Assembly: GCA_003221985.1 (NCBI GenBank)
Contig: QHUQ01000190.1
Span: forward strand, 1 to 8,495
DNA from: Gemmatimonadota bacterium
Lineage (GTDB): Bacteria > Gemmatimonadota > Gemmatimonadetes > Gemmatimonadales > GWC2-71-9
Direction of reading: 5' to 3'
DNA length: 8,495 bases
This document shows positions 5,485-8,495 of this stretch, piece by piece (positions within the stretch are counted from its first letter, which is position 1; each line of letters starts with the position of its first letter). Under the pieces are notes generated by a model, which saw nothing but the letters and a program-made list of their open reading frames with translations, did no database searches and was not told the origin of the DNA. The position numbers and the translations under genes were made by a program.

Positions 5485-7907
5485 GACCAGAACTCCACTT
5501 TGAACGTGCGCGCCAGGCGTCGCGTGATCAGCCCGATGATACGTCGCTCGCCCGCGTAGATCTTGCCCTGGCCCGTCATCCCCGGCTTCAGGAGCAGGTC
5601 GCGATTGTCGATCCGTGTCGTCACCACAAACGTCCGGGGGGATCCAGCGCTGCTGCTCACTGACGTGCTGGTGCTGCTGCTGCTCCCGCTGGACGTTCCG
5701 CTCACCGTCGTCTGCAAGCCGGACTGGGGTGTCCCTTCGATCGCCACGGCCGTCACGGTGCCCCGGAACGCGATGTCGGGGTAGGCGCGTACCCGGAGCG
5801 CGACCGGCTGGCCCGCCCGGACGTCGGCGATTTCCTTCTCCGAAACGATCAGCTGAGCGCGCACCGTGCTGAAGTCATACACCTTGGCGATCAGGGCGCC
5901 CTGCGTGACCAGTTGGCCGCGCATCTCCCGCAGCTGGCGCGACGGCGTTGCGACGATCCCGTCGGCCGGGCTGACCACGGTCAGCAAGCGGACTTCTCCT
6001 GCGAGGAAGCGCTGTTGATGTTCGAGCGCCGCCAGCTTTGCGCGCGCCGACTCGAGGTCCTCCGGGCGGACGCGCGCGTAGAGCATGGCAAGCCGCCCGC
6101 GAGCGTCGTCGCGGTCGTGCCGGGCTGCCGCAAGCTGGTCTTGCGCGGCTTGCAGCTCCTGGCGGGTCGCTGCCCCGGTTTCGAACAGGCGCGCGAAGCG
6201 CGCAGCGTTCTCCTCGGCGGAGCGGAACCGGTCGTCGACCCTGGCCACCGCGACCTCGTTCAGCGTGACCTCTTCGGGCGCAGGACCCTTTTCAGCTTTC
6301 TTGAGCTGGGCGCGCGTATCCTCGATCGACGCTTCGGTCTGGTGCAGCTGGGCCAGGGTCGCGGCGTTCGACAGCCGCGCGATCACATCGCCCGCCCGGA
6401 CTGGGTCGCCCTCGTCCACCAGGATGTCATCGACGATCCCATCGACCGGCGCCCGCACATCGGCGTTCTGCTCGGGGAGCACGGACACCGGGCCGCCGAT
6501 GCGCAGCTGCACGGGAACGAAGGCCGCCACCAGGGCGGCCGTCACCGCGAGAACCGTCCACTTCACCCTCGGCGACCAGCCGGGCCGGCGCGCGGCGGGG
6601 GGGGGGGGAGAGGACGGGCCGGTCGCGGCCTGTGCCGCGGCGGGATTCGTTCCGTTCTCCGGCGGCGACGGCGTGTCGACGTCGTCAGCGCCGTCGTCGC
6701 CGTCGTCCTCGGGATCGTTGGGGCGGGCCGCTCCGCCGAACAGCTTGCGCAGCTTGCGCCGCGACTTGGTGCCGGTGAGACCCGCGAAGACGAGGAGGGC
6801 CCACGACTGGTGGGTCTCGATCAGGTAACCGCCTGCCGTGACCACCACGTAGCCCAGGATGGAGAGCGAGGTGACCGAGCCTGCTAATCCATAGGCGAGA
6901 TAGACCCAGCGTTCGCGCGGTGAAGGATCCGTGACGATGCGCTGACTCGCGCCCACGAGACGCTTGACCAGGCCCCCGACATACCGAAACGATCGCTTTC
7001 TCAGGTTGGGCAGCTCCAGGTAGTCGCTCAGCAGGTAATAGCCGTCGAGCTTGATGAAGGGGTTCAGGTTGAAGAGCGTCTTGATGCCCGACAGGGTCAT
7101 GACCAGCAGCGCGGCGTAGTTGATGCGCGTGTCGACGTCCGTCACGCGCCAGGCCAGGGTGGCGAGCGCCCAGAGAAACAGCTCGAAGTAGGGCCCGGCA
7201 AAGCCGACCCACAGGCGTTTCGCCTTCTCCGGGAAAAGCCATGCATCGCTCACGTTCGTGTAGAACGAGGGCGTGAAGTAGATCAGCAGGAAGCCGAGGT
7301 CGTGCACCTCGCCCCCGAACCGCTTGCACGTGAGCCCGTGGGCGAACTCGTGCGCCGCCGCCAATCCGAGGCTGACCAGGAGGAACAGCGGAATCGACGA
7401 CAGGCGGTATAGCCGCGACAGGTCCGCGCGGATATCGCTCCAGCCGAAGAGCGTGAGCCCTGTTGCGAAGACGATGAGCGCCGCCGACAGAACCAGGAAC
7501 TGTGGCGTGAAGCAGAAGCGTACCCGGTGCACCAGACGGTTGAAGAGTCGATCCGGGTCGAGCAGCCGGAACCGGAGGTACAGCAGGCTGCCTCGCATCC
7601 GCCGGTGCGAGTTCGCTGAGTCCGCCGCGTCGTCTTGGCCTTCCAGGAGACCGCTCTTTGTGAGCTTTTTGACGAACACGGCGAGGGCGTCGGCCGGGAG
7701 CGAAGCGTCGAAGCGCGCCTCCGCTCGTTGCCGCACCACCTCGAGCGGTGTTTCGCCGTCGAGCTGATCGGCGATGAACTGCTCGAGCTCGCCGAACCGA
7801 AAGAACTTGCCGGAGCGTGAATCTTTGACGACGTACCGCGTCGTGCCGGCTGCCTGCTGCTGGCTGACCGTCAGGTCGCTTCGGAGTTTCGGCGGAGCAG
7901 AACGCAC
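5475..7907 (-). CDS. PqqD-like / M50 zinc metalloprotease / HlyD adaptor fusion, putative peptide processing and export protein
   Basis: An 810-residue three-part inner-membrane protein. Residues about 10-90 look like a PqqD-type peptide-binding domain (RYVVKDSRSGKFFRF, then DQLDGETPLEVVRQ and a C-terminal GLLEG). Residues 105-365 form a multi-helix core with the M50 motifs HEFAH (186-190) and NPFIKLDGYYLLSDY (283-297, third metal ligand D288), as in putative peptide zinc metalloproteases next to peptide exporters. An acidic and Pro-rich linker (399-441) follows, then a membrane helix (449-467). The rest is a HlyD adaptor: lipoyl half-motifs ADVRAPVDGIVDDILVDEGD (482-501) and VVSPADGIVATP (644-655) flank a coiled-coil hairpin (about 516-642), and the C-terminal beta domain ends in LLLKPGMTGQGKI. 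A Ser-rich insert (736-756) interrupts that domain. The start codon is GTG with no clear ribosome binding site. The likely role is recognising, cleaving and exporting the upstream small peptide; no ATPase or outer-membrane channel gene is in view. Confidence 0.9.
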   Translation of the reverse strand: MRSAPPKLRSDLTVSQQQAAGTTRYVVKDSRSGKFFRFGELEQFIADQLDGETPLEVVRQRAEARFDASLPADALAVFVKKLTKSGLLEGQDDAADSANSHRRMRGSLLYLRFRLLDPDRLFNRLVHRVRFCFTPQFLVLSAALIVFATGLTLFGWSDIRADLSRLYRLSSIPLFLLVSLGLAAAHEFAHGLTCKRFGGEVHDLGFLLIYFTPSFYTNVSDAWLFPEKAKRLWVGFAGPYFELFLWALATLAWRVTDVDTRINYAALLVMTLSGIKTLFNLNPFIKLDGYYLLSDYLELPNLRKRSFRYVGGLVKRLVGASQRIVTDPSPRERWVYLAYGLAGSVTSLSILGYVVVTAGGYLIETHQSWALLVFAGLTGTKSRRKLRKLFGGAARPNDPEDDGDDGADDVDTPSPPENGTNPAAAQAATGPSSPPPPAARRPGWSPRVKWTVLAVTAALVAAFVPVQLRIGGPVSVLPEQNADVRAPVDGIVDDILVDEGDPVRAGDVIARLSNAATLAQLHQTEASIEDTRAQLKKAEKGPAPEEVTLNEVAVARVDDRFRSAEENAARFARLFETGAATRQELQAAQDQLAAARHDRDDARGRLAMLYARVRPEDLESARAKLAALEHQQRFLAGEVRLLTVVSPADGIVATPSRQLREMRGQLVTQGALIAKVYDFSTVRAQLIVSEKEIADVRAGQPVALRVRAYPDIAFRGTVTAVAIEGTPQSGLQTTVSGTSSGSSSSTSTSVSSSAGSPRTFVVTTRIDNRDLLLKPGMTGQGKIYAGERRIIGLITRRLARTFKVEFWSWW
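6597..6608 (+). repeat. 12-base homopolymer (poly-C in the coding strand) inside the exporter gene
   Basis: Twelve consecutive G on the plus strand read as exactly four CCC codons (PPPP, residues 434-437) in the linker between the protease core and the HlyD part. Gain or loss of one base would shift the frame and leave the PqqD-M50 half without its adaptor. Such tracts can act as slippage switches and are also prone to sequencing error. Confidence 0.85.
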
Positions 7908-7922
7908 GGCGTCGGTGGAAGG

Positions 7923-7945
7923 CCGCGGGAACTGCTGTCCCGCGG
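7923..7945 (-). terminator. GC-rich hairpin between small peptide gene and exporter gene (candidate attenuator)
   Basis: The 57-base gap between the two genes holds an 8-bp perfect stem, CCGCGGGA (7923-7930) and TCCCGCGG (7938-7945), with a 7-base loop. No U-run follows in the minus-strand transcript, so it is more likely a partial stop or an mRNA-stabilising 3' stem for the peptide message than a full intrinsic terminator. Together with the weak translation start of the exporter, it would favour many peptide copies per exporter. Confidence 0.55.
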
Positions 7946-7965
7946 TCTTCCGTTACTCCGAGACG

Positions 7966-8172
7966 CTACGAGCTACAGCTCTCGGCACTCTTGCTCTTGG
8001 AGGTCTTCGTGCCTGACGCGCTACTGCCGTCGCAGCTGCGCTCGGAGCTGCCGCTGCCACCGTCACCGCTGCTCTGGCACCCGATGGTGATGCCCAAGGC
8101 GGGCAAGGAGACGCCCAAACACGGTGCAACGCGCTCCTCGAGACGCTCCAGCTGGGGATTCAGGTGTCTCAT
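7966..8172 (-). CDS. Small Ser/Gly/Cys-rich peptide, candidate substrate of the adjacent protease-exporter
   Basis: A 68-residue peptide beginning MRHLNPQLERLEERVAPCLG, with a leader-like half and a very different second half. Residues 1-14 are charged and helix-prone. Residues 15-31 are hydrophobic (VAPCLGVSLPALGITIG). Residues 33-68 are hydrophilic: 15 Ser, 2 Thr and several Gly and Lys in 36 residues, ending SCSS. Cysteines are at 18, 32, 47 and 66. The ATG at 8172 is fixed by a full AGGAGG eight bases upstream. Its position right before a PqqD-M50-HlyD gene suggests a ribosomally made secreted peptide that is processed and exported by that protein; Ser, Thr and Cys would be the natural modification sites. 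An alternative is a short lipoprotein, since TIGC at 29-32 after the hydrophobic stretch loosely resembles a lipobox. The LEERVAP N-terminus recalls, from memory only, short motifs at the N-termini of planctomycete-type surface proteins. Confidence 0.78.
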   Translation of the reverse strand: MRHLNPQLERLEERVAPCLGVSLPALGITIGCQSSGDGGSGSSERSCDGSSASGTKTSKSKSAESCSS

Positions 8173-8180
8173 TTGCTTCT

Positions 8181-8186
8181 CCTCCT
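8181..8186 (-). promoter_or_regulatory. Strong ribosome binding site of the small peptide gene
   Basis: The minus strand reads AGGAGG followed by eight bases and ATG. It is the best Shine-Dalgarno match in the window and supports the small gene as truly translated at high level. Confidence 0.85.
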
Positions 8187-8495
8187 CTAACGAGTCGAAT
8201 AAGCGTCATGAGTGTCTCGACGCGACCGTTTCGATGCGCAACCTGCGTGCCCGAACGCGTGATGCGGCTCGGTTGCTACGCTGCTCGGCGGCAACAACCG
8301 AGACATTGTCGGACTAACCCTGGCAGACGGCCGTACGAGCGTCGACCCCGGACGTCGAGGTGTAGAGCCATGTTCGGCGATGGGTTTAAACCTGCGGGCG
8401 CGGGATGCACGTCGCATTTTTCCCCGTCCGTCATCCGGCTGCGACGCAGCGAAGTGTACGGCAACGGCGTGCGGTCCGGGGAGTTTTCCCTAGAC
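8187..8495. other. Gene-free leader/upstream region of the small-peptide cassette
   Basis: I see no convincing gene here; open frames on either strand read as Arg/Ser-rich low-quality translations. The region should hold the promoter for the minus-strand cassette, but I find no clear -35/-10 pair. Two symmetric elements stand out: CTCGGTTG (8268-8275) with its complement CAACCGAG (8295-8302) across 19 bases, and the palindrome GGTTTAAACC (8383-8392), an AT-rich island in GC-rich DNA that could be an operator core. Both could be chance. The region continues past the window end. Confidence 0.5.

Noticed and set aside
5913..6887. 324-residue plus-strand frame opposite the exporter gene
   Set aside because: Composition is that of an antisense shadow and includes a poly-Gly run from the homopolymer; no domain seen.
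8187..8417. 76-residue minus-strand open frame upstream of the small peptide
   Set aside because: Arg/Ser/Pro-rich, no ribosome binding site and no motif; more likely non-coding leader DNA.

Overview
All protein genes I can support lie on the minus strand. The DNA is GC-rich, with long GC-rich shadow frames opposite the real genes. Gene content and GC level suggest a high-GC Gram-negative soil-type bacterium. An Acidobacteriota-like or Planctomycetota-like origin is my guess from the protein style (an LEERVAP-type peptide N-terminus, a PqqD-M50-HlyD fusion). This is inference, not demonstrated.

Read in the direction of transcription (high to low coordinates), the window holds two blocks. Block A (8495 to 4477) is an export-type cassette. 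It has a leader region of about 310 bases without a gene, then a 68-residue Ser/Gly/Cys-rich small peptide gene with a very strong ribosome binding site, then a GC-rich hairpin. Next is an 810-residue three-part membrane protein: a PqqD-like N-terminal domain, an M50-type zinc metalloprotease core with HEFAH, and a HlyD-type periplasmic adaptor. It overlaps by 10 bases a 335-residue protein with a ParB/Srx-like GSHRAYALRQLG motif. This looks like a candidate peptide maturation and secretion locus that I cannot match to a named system. No classical RiPP-modifying enzyme is visible.

Block B (4461 to 1) is a tightly packed five-gene catabolic operon for the reductive pyrimidine pathway: methylmalonate/malonate-semialdehyde dehydrogenase, beta-ureidopropionase, a small membrane methyltransferase of the isoprenylcysteine/phospholipid methyltransferase type, dihydropyrimidinase, and the first 129 residues of a class III aminotransferase that runs off the window. 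The genes abut or overlap (TGATG, TAG-ATG, 13-base overlap, TGATG), which suggests translational coupling. Together they would turn dihydrouracil or dihydrothymine into N-carbamoyl-beta-amino acid, then beta-alanine or beta-aminoisobutyrate, then the semialdehyde, then acetyl- or propionyl-CoA. Dihydropyrimidine dehydrogenase is not in the window.

The sharpest anomaly is in the dehydrogenase. About 45 residues that carry the catalytic GQRC cysteine in this family are missing, while the reading frame and the sequence on both sides are intact. A perfect 10-bp inverted repeat and a TTGACA box lie directly before its start codon and look like an operator/promoter, possibly giving a leaderless mRNA.
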